This document shows, piece after piece, positions 29,301-40,467 of a DNA stretch of 64,000 nucleotides. A model generated the notes under the pieces. That model did no database searches. It saw nothing but the letters and a program-made list of their open reading frames with translations, and had not been told where the DNA came from. Within the stretch, counting starts at the first letter, position 1; every line of letters starts with the position of its first letter. Made by a program: the position numbers and the translations under genes. Source of the stretch: Mycobacterium sp. Marseille-P9652 (GTDB lineage Bacteria > Actinomycetota > Actinomycetes > Mycobacteriales > Mycobacteriaceae); NCBI RefSeq assembly GCF_902652685.1, contig NZ_CACRUY010000029.1, positions 1-64,000 of the forward strand, written 5' to 3'.

Positions 29301-30004
29301 TCGACGATTCGGCGCCGCCGCCGCCTTCCCGCACGCAGACCGTCCGCGACGAAGCCGCGATGGCGCGCCGCCGCCGCAACGTGCTGATCGGCGTGGGTGC
29401 CGGCCTCGCCGTCATCATCGTGGCCCTGCTGGTGATCGCGTCGGTGGTGAGCAAGATCTTCGGCAACCTCGGCGGCGGCCTCAACAAGGACGAACTCGGG
29501 CTCAACGGGCCGTCCTCGTCGACGTCCTCGTCGGTGAGCTCGGCCCCCGCCGGCAGCACCGTCAAACCGACCAAGGCGTCGGTCTTCTCGCCCGACGGCG
29601 ACCCCGACAACCCGGGCCAGGCCGGTCAGGCGATCGACGGCGACCCCTCCACATCCTGGTCCACCGAGACCTACACCGACGCGGTGCCGTTCCCGAGTTT
29701 CAAGCAGGGCGAAGGGCTGATGCTGCAGCTGCCGAACCCCACCGTGGTCGGCCAGGTCGACATCGACGTGTCCAGCACCGGAACCAAGGTGGAGATCCGC
29801 TCGGCGTCCACGCCGTCACCGTCGCGCCTGGAAGACACCACCGTGCTGGCGCCCGCCTTCACCCTGAAGCCCGGCCACAACGTCATTCCCGTCCGGTCCG
29901 GCGCCCCGACCTCCAACCTGCTGGTGTGGATCTCGACCCTGGGAACCACCAACGGCAAGAGCCAGGCCAGCTTCTCCGAAGTCGCGGTGCACGCCGCGTC
30001 CTGA
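26366..30004 (+). CDS. mviN: Lipid II flippase MviN/MurJ with pseudokinase tail
   Basis: This 1212-aa fusion has several parts. Residues ~50-590 are a polytopic MATE-like flippase domain of about 14 helices (GMALATLVSRLTGFARIV, PNLVAALVLEATFTAIFVP) that moves lipid II across the membrane. A cytoplasmic Ser/Thr kinase-like domain follows (~725-960), in which the catalytic lysine, HRD and DFG motifs are not recognisable, hence a pseudokinase. One more helix (VLIGVGAGLAVIIVALLVIA) and an extracellular discoidin-like domain complete it. In M. tuberculosis the pseudokinase is phosphorylated by PknB and recruits FhaA. The ATG overlaps the upstream stop. Matches Rv3910. Confidence 0.93.
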   Translation: MNPASRQAQPRRLPHKIQPRRHDPQSPPTGPLPPVPAGIDRRRPELSDAALVSRSWGMALATLVSRLTGFARIVLLAAILGAALSSAFSVANQLPNLVAALVLEATFTAIFVPVLARAEQSDPDGGAAFVRRLVTLTTALLVFATALSVVAAPLLVRLMLGRTPQVNEPLTTAFAYLLLPQVLAYGLTSVFMAILNTRNVFGPTAWAPAVNNVVALATLGVYLAVPGELSVDPVRMGNAKLLVLAIGTTLGVFAQTAVLLVALRRQRVSLRPLWGIDERLKRFGTMAAAMVLYVLISQLGLIVGNQIASTAAASGPAIYNYTWLVLMLPFGMIGVTVLTVVMPRLSRNAAADDTRAVLADLSLATRLTLITLIPIVAFMTVGGSAIGSALFAYGHFGNVDAGYLGAAIALSAFTLIPYGLVLLQLRVFYAREQPWTPIVIILVITAVKIAGSVLAPHLTGDHKLVAGYLGLANGVGFLAGAIVGYQLLRRALRPAGGHLIGHSEARTILVTTAASMAAGLVAHVADRLLQLGRLTADWGAGGSLLRLFILATIMLPIIAAVMLRAGVPEALAALAFVRRRFGGRGDAGNAAEAELSSGQHRVTYPEQRISSPPGVKAVQEPIRHRHLERPSEPGASAPLTKGPEVTDRPVDSAASGSASGAPRRPVADDFQPDIPAAPAAEPSTSRPSDEPNGDFSAESTRGPIPFDAPRERGGEPAAPADDVHLVPGARISGGRYRLLVFHGGAPPLQFWQALDTALDRQVALTFVDPDGSLPSDVLQDILARTLRLSRVDKPGVARVLDVVHTGSGGLVVSEWIRGGSLQEVADTSPSPVGAVRAVQSLAAAAEAAHRAGVALSIDHPNRVRVSIEGDVVLAYPATMPDANPQDDIRGIGAALYALLVNRWPLRESGVRSGLAPAERDASGTPVEPMTIDRDIPFQISAVAVRAVQEDGGIRSASTLLNLLQQATAVADRTEVLGPIDDSAPPPPSRTQTVRDEAAMARRRRNVLIGVGAGLAVIIVALLVIASVVSKIFGNLGGGLNKDELGLNGPSSSTSSSVSSAPAGSTVKPTKASVFSPDGDPDNPGQAGQAIDGDPSTSWSTETYTDAVPFPSFKQGEGLMLQLPNPTVVGQVDIDVSSTGTKVEIRSASTPSPSRLEDTTVLAPAFTLKPGHNVIPVRSGAPTSNLLVWISTLGTTNGKSQASFSEVAVHAAS

Positions 30005-30068
30005 CGGCGCTCACAGCCGGGCGCGGCGGTGAAGTGCCGCCCGATACCCGACTGGTTATGGTCCGGCC

Positions 30069-30674
30069 GTGGATTTCGGGCGACACGACCAGCGCGAACG
30101 CACCGACGCCGAACTGCTGGCCGCTCACGTCGCCGGCGATCGTTACGCGTTCGGCGAGCTGTTCGGCCGCCATCAACGCCAGCTGCACCGGCTCGCCCGG
30201 CTCACCACCCGCAACCGGGAGGACGCCGAGGACGCGCTGCAGGAAGCGATGCTGTCCGCGCACCGCGGCGCGAAGACATTCCGGCACGACGCCGCCGTCG
30301 GCAGCTGGCTGCACCGCATCGTCGTCAACGCCTGCCTGGACCGGCTGCGCCGCGCGAAGGCCTACCCGACCACCCCGCTCGACGACGTCTACCCGGTGCC
30401 CGACCGCACGGGCCACGTCGACACCGCGATCCTGGTGCAACGCGCGCTGATGCGCCTGCCCGTCGAGCAGCGCGCCGCCGTGGTGGCCGTCGACATGCAG
30501 GGTTACTCGGTCGCCGACACCGCCGCCCTGCTGGGGGTCGCCGAGGGCACCGTCAAGAGCCGCTGCGCCCGCGCCAGGGTCCGCCTCGCCGAGCTGCTTG
30601 GCTACCTCGACGCCGGCGGGCCACGCCCCGTGGCCAACCGCCGGTACATATCGGACACTGGGGCGGATGGGTGA
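30069..30674 (+). CDS. sigM: ECF RNA polymerase sigma factor SigM
   Basis: This 201-aa extracytoplasmic-function sigma factor has region 2 at ~15-85 (DRYAFGELFGRHQRQLHRLA, DALQEAMLSAHRG, SWLHRIVVNACLDRLRR). Region 4 is at ~120-175 (LPVEQRAAVVAVDMQGYSVADTA, GVAEGTVKSRCARARVRLAE helix-turn-helix). The GTG start at 30069 is chosen for family alignment. It overlaps the anti-sigma gene by eight bases. In M. tuberculosis SigM controls ESX-4 and some surface lipids. It corresponds to Rv3911. Confidence 0.93.
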   Translation: MDFGRHDQRERTDAELLAAHVAGDRYAFGELFGRHQRQLHRLARLTTRNREDAEDALQEAMLSAHRGAKTFRHDAAVGSWLHRIVVNACLDRLRRAKAYPTTPLDDVYPVPDRTGHVDTAILVQRALMRLPVEQRAAVVAVDMQGYSVADTAALLGVAEGTVKSRCARARVRLAELLGYLDAGGPRPVANRRYISDTGADG

Positions 30675-31395
30675 GACCGACGACACCGACCACGACCCCG
30701 GCCGCGCGCCAGCCGATCCGCCCCTGACGGTCGACCTCCTCGCCGACCTTCAGGCCGGCCTCCTGGACGACGACGCCGCCGCGCGCGTGCGCCGCCGGGT
30801 GCGCGCCGACCCCGACGCCCAGGGTGTGCTTCGCGCGCTCAACCAGGCCCGCCGCGACGTCGCCGCCGTCGGCGCGGACCCGGAATCGGCGCCGGACGTG
30901 GAGCCGGAGACCGCCGCGAACGTCGCGTCGGCACTGGCGGCGCATTCCGCCCGCCCGCAGATCCGGCCCGCCCGCGTCGTCGCGGCCGGGGCGGGTGTGT
31001 GCGCGGTGCTGGCCGCCGGCGGCTTCGGCACGGCGGCGCTGCTGCGCGACTCGGCGCCGGCTCCCAGCACGCCGACCACGGCCGAACACATGGTGTCGAG
31101 GCCGCCCGCGGCGATCCCGCTGTCGCGGGACGAGATCCTGGCCTTGCTCGGCGCCGCGCCAGACTTCGGTCCGCTCGGCGACCCCGGCCGGCGCGCCTCG
31201 TGCCTCAGCGGCCTGGGCTACCCCGCGTCGACCCCGGTGCTGGGCGCCCGGCCTGTCGACATCAACGCCCGGCCCGGCGAGCTGCTCGTCCTGCCGGGCG
31301 ACACGCCCGACGCCCTCGCGGTGTTCGTGGTGGCGGACAATTGCACCGCCGCCGACACCGGGCTGCTGGCCAACACGCAGGTCAACCGGCCCTAG
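30667..31395 (+). CDS. rsmA: Anti-sigma-M factor (Rv3912 type)
   Basis: This 242-aa membrane protein starts at ATG 30667, inside the end of sigM, an arrangement typical of a sigma/anti-sigma pair. The N-terminal ~100 residues are cytoplasmic and helical ([21 protein letters not shown]), as expected for binding the sigma factor. One membrane segment ([18 protein letters not shown], ~105-125) and an extracytoplasmic sensor part with two cysteines ([17 protein letters not shown]) follow. No zinc-binding HxxxCxxC motif is visible. It corresponds to Rv3912, known as the SigM inhibitor. Confidence 0.87.
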   Translation: MGETDDTDHDPGRAPADPPLTVDLLADLQAGLLDDDAAARVRRRVRADPDAQGVLRALNQARRDVAAVGADPESAPDVEPETAANVASALAAHSARPQIRPARVVAAGAGVCAVLAAGGFGTAALLRDSAPAPSTPTTAEHMVSRPPAAIPLSRDEILALLGAAPDFGPLGDPGRRASCLSGLGYPASTPVLGARPVDINARPGELLVLPGDTPDALAVFVVADNCTAADTGLLANTQVNRP

Positions 31396-31414
31396 TGTGC
31401 CGGCACCCGCGCGC

Positions 31415-31442
31415 GGGAACACCCGGGCTTACGCTGACGTTT
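31415..31442 (+). promoter_or_regulatory. SigH/SigR-type promoter of trxB2-trxC
   Basis: GGGAAC (31415-31420) is followed after 18 bp by GTTTGT (31439). This fits the oxidative-stress sigma consensus GGAA-N18/19-GTT used by SigH in mycobacteria and SigR in Streptomyces. It lies ~45 bp before the trxB2 ATG. The trxB2-trxC operon is an established SigH target in M. tuberculosis. Call made on motif and spacing. Confidence 0.72.
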
Positions 31443-31486
31443 GTAGGTATCTCCGACACCGGAGAATCCAACCTCGAAAGGCTGGC

Positions 31487-32497
31487 ATGACTGCTGACAC
31501 CGTCCACGACGTGATCATCATCGGTTCGGGTCCCGCCGGATACACCGCGGCTCTGTACACCGCCCGGGCGCAGTTGGCCCCGCTGGTGTTCGAGGGCACC
31601 GCCTTCGGTGGCGCGCTGATGACCACCACCGAGGTGGAGAACTTCCCCGGCTTCCGCGACGGCATCACCGGCCCGGAGCTGATGGACCAGATGCGTGAGC
31701 AGGCGCTGCGATTCGGCGCCGACCTGCAGATGGAGGACGTCGAGTCGGTGTCTCTGGAGGGCCCGGTCAAGTCGGTGGTGACGGCCGACGGGCAGACCCA
31801 TCGCGCCCGCGCGGTCATCCTGGCGATGGGCGCGGCGGCCCGCTACCTCGGGGTCCCGGGCGAACAGGAGCTGCTCGGCCGCGGGGTGAGCTCGTGTGCC
31901 ACCTGCGACGGCTTCTTCTTCCGCGACCAGGACATCGCCGTCGTCGGCGGCGGTGACTCGGCGATGGAGGAGGCGCTGTTTCTGACCCGGTTCGCCCGCA
32001 GCGTCACCCTGGTGCACCGCCGCGAGGAGTTCCGGGCGTCGAAGATCATGCTCGACCGCGCCCGCAACAACGACAAGATCACCTTCCTCACCAACCAGAT
32101 CCCCACCGCGGTCGAGGGTCAGGAGACGGTGACCGGGCTGAAGCTGCGACACACCGTGACCGGTGAGGAGACCACATTGCCGGTGACCGGGGTGTTCGTC
32201 GCGATCGGCCACGAGCCGCGCTCGGCGCTGGTTCGTGACGTGCTAGACGTCGACCCCGACGGCTACGTCCTGGTCAAGGGTCGCACCACGAGCACCTCGC
32301 TGGAGGGCGTGTTCGCCGCCGGCGACCTGGTCGACCGCACCTACCGGCAGGCGATCACCGCCGCGGGCAGTGGCTGCGCCGCGGCCATCGACGCCGAGCG
32401 GTGGTTGGCAGAACATGCGGCGTCCAGCGCCGCGGCGCAAGGCGATGCGACCGAATTTCCCGGCAGTACCGACACATTGATTGGAGCACCGCAATGA
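31487..32497 (+). CDS. trxB2: Thioredoxin reductase TrxB2
   Basis: This 336-aa flavoprotein transfers electrons from NADPH to thioredoxin and is the main cytosolic disulfide-reducing system of mycobacteria. FAD-binding GSGPAG is near residue 15. The redox-active CATCD is in the middle, the NADPH-binding GGGDSAMEE follows, and the C-terminal FAD segment is [23 protein letters not shown]. The ATG at 31487 is preceded by GAAAGG and gives the family length; longer upstream frames run through the anti-sigma gene. Its stop overlaps trxC (ATGA). Matches Rv3913. Confidence 0.97.
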   Translation: MTADTVHDVIIIGSGPAGYTAALYTARAQLAPLVFEGTAFGGALMTTTEVENFPGFRDGITGPELMDQMREQALRFGADLQMEDVESVSLEGPVKSVVTADGQTHRARAVILAMGAAARYLGVPGEQELLGRGVSSCATCDGFFFRDQDIAVVGGGDSAMEEALFLTRFARSVTLVHRREEFRASKIMLDRARNNDKITFLTNQIPTAVEGQETVTGLKLRHTVTGEETTLPVTGVFVAIGHEPRSALVRDVLDVDPDGYVLVKGRTTSTSLEGVFAAGDLVDRTYRQAITAAGSGCAAAIDAERWLAEHAASSAAAQGDATEFPGSTDTLIGAPQ

Positions 32498-32835
32498 CCG
32501 ACGCCGAAAAGGCCAAGGCCACAATAGAAGTCTCCGACGCGTCCTTCTCCAGCGAAGTGCTGTCGAGCAATACGCCTGTGCTGGTTGACTTCTGGGCGAC
32601 GTGGTGCGGGCCCTGCAAGATGGTGGCGCCGGTGCTCGAGGAGATCGCCGCCGAGCGCGCGGGTGAGTTGACCGTCGCCAAGCTCGACGTCGACGCCAAT
32701 CCCGAAACGGCGCGGGATTTCCAGGTGGTTTCGATCCCCACGATGATCCTCTTCAAAGACGGTCAGCCCGTGAAGCGGATCGTCGGCGCCAAGGGCAAGG
32801 CGGCGCTGCTGCGCGAGCTCTCCGACGCCGTCTGA
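32494..32835 (+). CDS. trxC: Thioredoxin TrxC
   Basis: This 113-aa thioredoxin has the active-site WCGPC (about residues 36-40) in [16 protein letters not shown] and the cis-proline segment SIPTM. It is reduced by TrxB2, encoded directly upstream, and donates electrons to ribonucleotide reductase, peroxiredoxins and other targets. The ATG overlaps the trxB2 stop, so the pair is translationally coupled and shares the SigH-type promoter. Corresponds to Rv3914. Confidence 0.97.
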   Translation: MTDAEKAKATIEVSDASFSSEVLSSNTPVLVDFWATWCGPCKMVAPVLEEIAAERAGELTVAKLDVDANPETARDFQVVSIPTMILFKDGQPVKRIVGAKGKAALLRELSDAV

Positions 32836-32979
32836 CGACCTCCCCGAGGCCAATTCGTTAGACGCACCACGCCCCGCGGTTAGCCTGGGGTTTTCCCGAA
32901 ATCGAGAAGCGTCTGCGACAATAACCGATAGCTGCTGCCCAATCTCAGCTGGTTCAGCTTGTCCCGGAGGGCCCTTGGT

Positions 32980-34200
32980 ATGTCGAGTCCGCGCCGCGAA
33001 CACGGCGACGCGCTGCGCTGTGGTGACCGCGGCGCAGCTGTGACCGAAATCCGGGCGACATTGGCCTCCCTGGGTCTACTGGAGATTCCCGACGACGACC
33101 TGACCACCGGCCAGCACGTGGCGGTGGAGTTGTTCGACGCCGAACTCGATCAGGCGGTGCGGGCGTTCCAGCAGCACCGGGGCCTGCTCGTGGACGGGGT
33201 CGTCGGCGAGGCCACCTACCGCGCGCTGAAGGAGGCGTCCTACCGGCTGGGAGCGCGGACGCTGTTCCACCAGTTCGGCGCTCCGCTCTACGGTGACGAC
33301 GTCGCCACGCTGCAGGCGCGGCTGCAGGATCTCGGCTTCTACACCGGCCTCGTCGACGGGTATTTCGGTCTGCAGACCCACAACGCCCTGATGTCCTACC
33401 AGCGCGAGTACGGGCTCGCTGCCGACGGCATCTGCGGCCCGGAAACCTTGCGCTCCTTGTACTTTCTGAGTTCCCGCGTGACCGGGGGCTCGCCGCACGC
33501 CATCCGCGAGGAGGAGCTCGTCCGCCGGTCGGGCCCCAAGCTGTCGGGCAAGCGGATCATCATCGATCCGGGCCGTGGCGGCGCCGACCACGGCCTCATC
33601 TCGCAGGGGCCGAGCGGACCCATCAGTGAAGCGGATGTGTTGTGGGACTTGGCAAGCCGACTCGAGGGCCGGATGACGGCCATCGGCATGGAGACCTTCC
33701 TGTCGCGTCCCGCGAACCGCAGCCCGTCGGACGCCGAACGCGCCGCTACCGCCAACAACGTGGGCGCGGACCTGATGATCAGCCTGCGCTGTGAAAGCCA
33801 GGTGAGCCCGTCGGCGAATGGCGTGGCGTCCTTCCACTTCGGCAACTCGCACGGTTCGGTGTCCACGATCGGCCGCAATCTCGCCGACTTCATTCAACGA
33901 GAAGTGGTGGCACGCACGGGCTTACGCGATTGCCGTACGCACGGTCGGACGTGGGATCTGCTGCGGCTCACCCGGATGCCCACCGTTCAGGTGGACGTCG
34001 GGTACATCACCAATCCGCGCGATCGCGCCATGCTGCTTTCGACGCAGACCCGCGACGCGATCGCCGAAGGAATCCTCGCCGCCGTCAAGCGCCTGTACCT
34101 TCTCGGCAAAAACGACCGTCCCACAGGCACATTCACCTTCGCCGAACTGTTGGCACACGAGTTGTCGGTGGAACGCACCACGCGGCTCGGCGGCAGCTAA
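32980..34200 (+). CDS. cwlM: MurA activator CwlM (catalytically dead amidase fold)
   Basis: This 406-aa protein has two N-terminal peptidoglycan-binding-1 repeats (VRAFQQHRGLLVDGVVGEATY and LQDLGFYTGLVDGYFGLQTHNAL) and a C-terminal Amidase_3 fold. The zinc-ligand positions are altered: IIIDPGRGG has Arg where active enzymes have His (DPGHGG), and SLRCES has Arg in place of the second His. This agrees with CwlM being a cytoplasmic regulator that, when phosphorylated by PknB, activates MurA, rather than a hydrolase. The ATG at 32980 has CGGAGG at 9 nt. It overlaps the convergent Rv3916c-type gene by four bases. Matches Rv3915. Confidence 0.94.
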   Translation: MSSPRREHGDALRCGDRGAAVTEIRATLASLGLLEIPDDDLTTGQHVAVELFDAELDQAVRAFQQHRGLLVDGVVGEATYRALKEASYRLGARTLFHQFGAPLYGDDVATLQARLQDLGFYTGLVDGYFGLQTHNALMSYQREYGLAADGICGPETLRSLYFLSSRVTGGSPHAIREEELVRRSGPKLSGKRIIIDPGRGGADHGLISQGPSGPISEADVLWDLASRLEGRMTAIGMETFLSRPANRSPSDAERAATANNVGADLMISLRCESQVSPSANGVASFHFGNSHGSVSTIGRNLADFIQREVVARTGLRDCRTHGRTWDLLRLTRMPTVQVDVGYITNPRDRAMLLSTQTRDAIAEGILAAVKRLYLLGKNDRPTGTFTFAELLAHELSVERTTRLGGS

Positions 34201-34943
34201 CCGCCCGTCTTCAGCGTGTTGCCGGCGGTGGAACCCGCGCCCACCGGCTGCTGCAGCTGGGCGTTTTCCAGCAGACGCTCCAGCGCGGCCTCGACCTCCG
34301 CCTTCCAGCCTAGACCCTTGTCGAGCTCCAGCCGCAGGCGCGGAAAGTACGAATGTGGCGCCACCACAACGAAACCCACGTCCTTCAAGAACTCCGCGTC
34401 GATGATGCAGTGGTCGACGGAGCAGTCGCCGAGCGCCTCCAGCACCGGGCGGACGTCCGGGCTCACAGCGCGCGGGTCCTGGAGTTCCGAAGCGGCCGGC
34501 GTGCGTCCGAAAGCCTCCAGCGCGCGCACACCGCGCCGCATCAACTCGTCGATGACGCGGGCGATGAGCCCGTGCGGCAGGTCGTCGGAGGCCTGCCCCC
34601 GCTCGATGCCCATGGAGGTCAGCAGCACCGCGTCCGCCGACACGGGTGCCGTGGGGAAGCGCTGCGCGCGGGGCACGGCCCGCGGCGGGGCGTAGAGGAC
34701 GTACCCGAGGCACGGCGGCTCGGCGGGGCTGCGGTCGTCGGGGACCGCGGTCGCGATCTGTCCGCACGAACCCCACTCCAGCATCACCATGGACAACCAG
34801 GCTTCCTTCTCGAACTCGGGGTCGGCGAGGTGGTCCTGGTTTCCGAGGGTCGCCGGATCAACCTCCCAGAACACGCAGCGGCGGGCGTGCTTGGGAAGGT
34901 GCTCGAAGGCCTCGAGCCGCAGTGGCGTGATTCGAGCGGACAC
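34197..34943 (-). CDS. GNAT-fold-like conserved protein (Rv3916c type)
   Basis: This conserved mycobacterial protein of about 248 aa is close to Rv3916c throughout (SARITPLRLEAFEHLPKHAR, FWEVDPATLGNQDHL, SADAVLLTSMGIE, CIIDAEFLKDVGFVVVAPH). The fold looks like an acetyltransferase (alternating strands and helices, with LLTSMGIERG preceding a long helix), but no diagnostic acetyl-CoA loop is certain. The GTG at 34943 is used because AGGAGG lies just upstream and homology begins there. Its constant place beside the par/oriC genes hints at a housekeeping role. Function unknown. Confidence 0.85.
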   Translation of the reverse strand: MSARITPLRLEAFEHLPKHARRCVFWEVDPATLGNQDHLADPEFEKEAWLSMVMLEWGSCGQIATAVPDDRSPAEPPCLGYVLYAPPRAVPRAQRFPTAPVSADAVLLTSMGIERGQASDDLPHGLIARVIDELMRRGVRALEAFGRTPAASELQDPRAVSPDVRPVLEALGDCSVDHCIIDAEFLKDVGFVVVAPHSYFPRLRLELDKGLGWKAEVEAALERLLENAQLQQPVGAGSTAGNTLKTGG

Positions 34944-35197
34944 TAGCCTCCTGGCTTCCCTCCGGTAGGCGAGCCGATTGCGCCGGCAACCCCTCCAGGA
35001 TAGGAGAGTTGGCGCTGACGCGGCCACCTTTTCGGACGCCGCACGGGCGGCACGGCCCGGCCAGGGTGCGAGCGCGGCGCCATCGGCTGCGGCCCGCGAA
35101 ACGGGTTGCGCGCCAGGGGGTTTGCGCTGGCGTCCGGTCGGTCGATGCGAAAAAGATCCATGTTTGTCACAGTGACGTAATTACACGGGGTGGTGGG
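34944..35197. promoter_or_regulatory. Upstream region of the Rv3916c-type gene with palindrome GTCACAGTGAC
   Basis: This 254-bp stretch separates the Rv3916c-type gene from the end of parB. Near 35155-35190 it becomes A+T-rich and holds the odd-centred palindrome GTCACAGTGAC (35166-35176). Read on the minus strand this is followed by TTTGTCACAG-like promoter sequence toward the gene. It could be an operator or promoter. The rest shows nothing recognisable. Confidence 0.35.
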
Positions 35198-36181
35198 TCA
35201 CGCCTCGGGCGTGGTCATCACGTCGACGATCCGCTGCAGATCGTCGACCGAGCCGAACTCCACGACGATCCTGCCCTTGCGCTTCCCCAGGCTGACGGTC
35301 ACCCGGGTGTCGAAGGCGTTCGAGAGCCGCTCGGCCACGTCCTGCAACCCGGGCATGTGAATGGGCTTGCGGCGCTGCGGCGGTGGTGGCGTCGCGCCGC
35401 CGCGATTGGCGAGCGTGACCGCCTCCTCGGTTGCGCGGACCGACAATCCCTCGGCGACGATCCGGGCGGCCAACTCTTCCTGCGCCTCCGGGCCCGCCTC
35501 GAGGGCGAGCAGCGCGCGGGCGTGGCCGGCGGACAGCACGCCGGCAGCCACCCGCCGCTGCACCGGTATCGGTAGTTTGAGCAGCCGGATCATGTTGGTG
35601 ATCAGCGGCCGCGAGCGGCCGATGCGCGACGCCAGTTCGTCGTGGGTGACGTCGAATTCGTCGAGCAGCTGTTGGTAGGCCGCCGCCTCTTCGAGTGGGT
35701 TCAACTGCACCCGGTGGATGTTCTCCAAGAGGGCGTCGCGCAGCAGGTTGTCGTCGCCGGTCTCGCGCACGATCGCGGGGATGGTCGCCAGGCCGGCCTC
35801 CTGGGCCGCCCGCCAGCGCCGCTCCCCCATCACGATCTGGTAGCGCGCCCCACCCGGCGTGGCGGGGATCGCGCGAACCACGATCGGCTGCAACAGGCCG
35901 AACTCGCGGATGGAGTGCACGAGCTCGGACAGCGCCTCCTCGTCGAAGACCTGCCGCGGCTGACGGGGGTTGCGTTCGATGTCGCCCGGCGCGATCTCGC
36001 GGTACACCGCACCCACGGCCGCCGCCTGGGGCGACGGTCCCCCGATCAGGACGTCGGCCGCCGCGTCGCCCATCCGCGGGCCCAGCGTCGCGGGGCCCGC
36101 GTCGCCCTCCGCCGGGCCGGTCGGGATCAGCGATGCCAGGCCCCGGCCGAGGCCGCCCTTCTTCCGTAACGGCTGCGTCAT
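35198..36181 (-). CDS. parB: Chromosome partitioning protein ParB
   Basis: This 327-aa CTPase clamp binds parS and spreads to form the origin segregation complex. The N-terminus ([14 protein letters not shown]) is the ParA-stimulating region. The CTP-binding/ParB box follows ([23 protein letters not shown] about residues 118-125). A helix-turn-helix then recognises parS ([24 protein letters not shown]). The C-terminal dimerisation domain ends the chain. It lies 12 bp after parA. Matches Rv3917c. The two parS sites it should bind are within 2.7 kb. Confidence 0.96.
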   Translation of the reverse strand: MTQPLRKKGGLGRGLASLIPTGPAEGDAGPATLGPRMGDAAADVLIGGPSPQAAAVGAVYREIAPGDIERNPRQPRQVFDEEALSELVHSIREFGLLQPIVVRAIPATPGGARYQIVMGERRWRAAQEAGLATIPAIVRETGDDNLLRDALLENIHRVQLNPLEEAAAYQQLLDEFDVTHDELASRIGRSRPLITNMIRLLKLPIPVQRRVAAGVLSAGHARALLALEAGPEAQEELAARIVAEGLSVRATEEAVTLANRGGATPPPPQRRKPIHMPGLQDVAERLSNAFDTRVTVSLGKRKGRIVVEFGSVDDLQRIVDVMTTPEA

Positions 36182-36193
36182 GGTGCTCCCTCT

Positions 36194-38455
<2,262 letters not shown>

Positions 38456-38525
38456 GCCTTTCTCTCCCTCATCCACGGGTCACTGCCCAAACCGGGGTCG
38501 CCTGATGCGACGACCCAATGAGTCC

Positions 38526-39641
38526 TCAGCGCTTGCGCTTCTTGGGTCGCGCCCCGGGACGCGGGGTGCGATTGCCCGGGCTGGTGGTCCGCCCGGACGG
38601 GCTCGGCTTCTCCTCCGAGATGCCGGCCCCGGTGTCGGCCCCCTGGCCGTCGCCGTTCTTGGTCTCCGTGGGGACGTCGCCACCGGCCACCGCGCCGTTG
38701 CCACCGGACGACGTCGCCTTCGGCGCCCGCTTCGGCTTTGCGCCGGGCGCCGGCGCGTTGGCGGCGCGGCGCGCGATCGCCTCCTGCTTCTTCGCCTCTT
38801 CCTCCTGCTCGAGCATCCGGAACACGAGGTGCTGCTGACCGAAGGTCCAGATGTTGTTCGAGAACCAGTAGAAGATGATCGCCAGCGGAAGGAACGGGCC
38901 ACCCACGACGACCCCGAGCGGGAAGACGTAGAGCGCCAGCTTGTTCATCATCGCGGTCTGCGGGTTGGCGGCCGCCTCCGGACTCTGGCGCGCCACCGAG
39001 GCGCGGCTGTTGAAGTACGTCGCGATGCCGGCGAGGATCATCACCGGCGCACCCACCGCGATCACCGCCGGACGACTGAAGTGTGTGAACGCGTCCAACC
39101 CCGCGTGCTGCGTCATGAACGCCCCGATCGGCGCACCGAAAAGGTTGGCGTCCAGGAAGTGGCCGACGTCGGCCGGGGTGAACACGTAGTTCCCGGTCGC
39201 CCGGTTCTGTGCCACCGACAGGTGCGGCTGACCGAAGCCACCCGTCGTCCGGTTGAACGATCGCAGGACGTGGTAGAGGCCGAGGAACACGGGGATCTGC
39301 ACGAGCATCGGCAGGCAACCGAGGAGCGGGTTGAAGCCGTGCTCGCGTTGCAGCTTCTGCATCTCGAGGCCGAGGCGCTGGCGGTCCTTGCCGTACTTCT
39401 TCTGCAGCGCCTTGATCTGGGGCTGCAATTCCTGCATCTGGCGCGTCGTGCGGAGCTGGCTCACGACGGGCTTGTACAGCAGCGCCCGCAGCGTGAAGAC
39501 CAGGAACATGACGGACAGCGACCACGCGAAGAAGTTCGACGGACCCAGGATGGCGCCGAAGAGCTTGTACCAGACCCACATGATCCAGGACACCGGGTAA
39601 TAGACGATGTCGAGGCTGAAGAAATCAAACAAGAGACTCAC
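38526..39641 (-). CDS. yidC: Membrane protein insertase YidC
   Basis: This 371-aa Oxa1/YidC insertase has an N-terminal helix ([23 protein letters not shown]) and the conserved amphipathic/hydrophilic groove region ([21 protein letters not shown]). The [20 protein letters not shown] helix and the last pair of helices ([32 protein letters not shown]) follow. The tail of ~90 residues is basic and Pro/Gly-rich (ends RPKKRKR) and probably contacts ribosomes. The GTG start at 39641 overlaps the end of yidD by 17 bp. Matches Rv3921c. Confidence 0.95.
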   Translation of the reverse strand: MSLLFDFFSLDIVYYPVSWIMWVWYKLFGAILGPSNFFAWSLSVMFLVFTLRALLYKPVVSQLRTTRQMQELQPQIKALQKKYGKDRQRLGLEMQKLQREHGFNPLLGCLPMLVQIPVFLGLYHVLRSFNRTTGGFGQPHLSVAQNRATGNYVFTPADVGHFLDANLFGAPIGAFMTQHAGLDAFTHFSRPAVIAVGAPVMILAGIATYFNSRASVARQSPEAAANPQTAMMNKLALYVFPLGVVVGGPFLPLAIIFYWFSNNIWTFGQQHLVFRMLEQEEEAKKQEAIARRAANAPAPGAKPKRAPKATSSGGNGAVAGGDVPTETKNGDGQGADTGAGISEEKPSPSGRTTSPGNRTPRPGARPKKRKR

Positions 39642-39948
39642 TCTCCCCTCGCGCCGCCGGCCGGACCCGGGCGTCGCTTGTGTCGTCGAGGTCCTGGCGC
39701 TCCGGGACCGGATCCCACCCTCCCGGATGCCAGGGCCCGCACTTGGCGAGACGGGCGACCGCCAGCCAGCCTCCCCGAACCAAGCCGTGCTCGGTCAGGG
39801 CGTCGACGGCGTAGTGGCTGCAGGTCGGGATGAAGCGGCAGGTCGGTGGTCGCAACGGCGACACCATGTGCCGGTAGAGGTTGATCACGAACACGACGAC
39901 CCGCACCGCGGCGGCTCCCCCGGCGTTCAGCGCGGCGCGCCCCCTCAT
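39625..39948 (-). CDS. yidD: YidD membrane insertion efficiency factor
   Basis: This 107-aa member of the YidD/UPF0161 family has hallmark sequence [30 protein letters not shown] with paired cysteines. [12 protein letters not shown] follows at the end of the conserved core. It assists membrane protein insertion with YidC, encoded directly downstream and overlapping by 17 bp. The ATG at 39948 overlaps the rnpA stop (ATGA). The tail beyond residue ~85 ([20 protein letters not shown]) is not conserved in the family. Corresponds to Rv3922c. Confidence 0.93.
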   Translation of the reverse strand: MRGRAALNAGGAAAVRVVVFVINLYRHMVSPLRPPTCRFIPTCSHYAVDALTEHGLVRGGWLAVARLAKCGPWHPGGWDPVPERQDLDDTSDARVRPAARGESESLV

Positions 39949-40307
39949 CGACCCGCCCCGGCGGCGTCGAGGGTGCGGCGCAGGGCCCGACGCAGTTGTT
40001 GTTCCAGGCGCGCGGACGACGCGGTGCGACTGCCGGGCAACGCGCGGATCACCACGCGGTCGCAGGGCCGGAAGTCCGCCAACATCGGGCGGGCCACATG
40101 CCGCAGCCGACGGGCGACGCGGTGTCGGTCCACGGCCGAGCCCACGGACTTCGCGATGATCAGTCCGACGCGCGGCGCGCTCCCCTCGCCGGCGTCGGCA
40201 CAGCGCCGGACGTGCACGACGAGGTCGGGTTGCGCGGTCCGCGTCCCGTGTCTCACCGTCGCGTCAAACTCGGTTGACCGCCTCATGCGGTTGCGTGCGG
40301 GAAGCAC
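39945..40307 (-). CDS. rnpA: Ribonuclease P protein component
   Basis: This 120-aa basic protein subunit of RNase P matures the 5' ends of tRNAs. The family signature is [28 protein letters not shown], including the RNR-like helix. The GTG at 40307 ([11 protein letters not shown]) aligns with the H37Rv protein; an internal ATG seven codons later is the alternative. It follows rpmH by 16 bp, as in nearly all bacteria. Matches Rv3923c. Confidence 0.95.
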   Translation of the reverse strand: MLPARNRMRRSTEFDATVRHGTRTAQPDLVVHVRRCADAGEGSAPRVGLIIAKSVGSAVDRHRVARRLRHVARPMLADFRPCDRVVIRALPGSRTASSARLEQQLRRALRRTLDAAGAGR

Positions 40308-40323
40308 CGCAACATCCGTGCGA

Positions 40324-40467
40324 TCAGGCAGTCAATGCGCGGCGACCCTTGGCCCGCCGCTTCGACACGATCGCACGCCCGGCCCGGGTCCGCATCCGCA
40401 GACGGAAGCCGTGTACGCGGGCTCGGCGCCGGTTGTTCGGCTGAAAGGTCCGCTTGCCCTTGGCCAC
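40324..40467 (-). CDS. rpmH: Ribosomal protein bL34
   Basis: This 47-aa, very basic protein of the large ribosomal subunit reads [20 protein letters not shown] then [14 protein letters not shown] and ends RALTA. It has a GTG start at 40467 with ribosome site GAGGAG six bases upstream. It heads the rpmH-rnpA-yidD-yidC-khpB-gidB-parA-parB operon, which is transcribed away from dnaA. Corresponds to Rv3924c. Confidence 0.97.
   Translation of the reverse strand: MAKGKRTFQPNNRRRARVHGFRLRMRTRAGRAIVSKRRAKGRRALTA

Noticed and set aside
32836-32979. Terminator after trxC (CCCC...GGGGTTTT near 32873-32895)
   Set aside because: Only a four-base stem with poor inner pairing; too weak to call.
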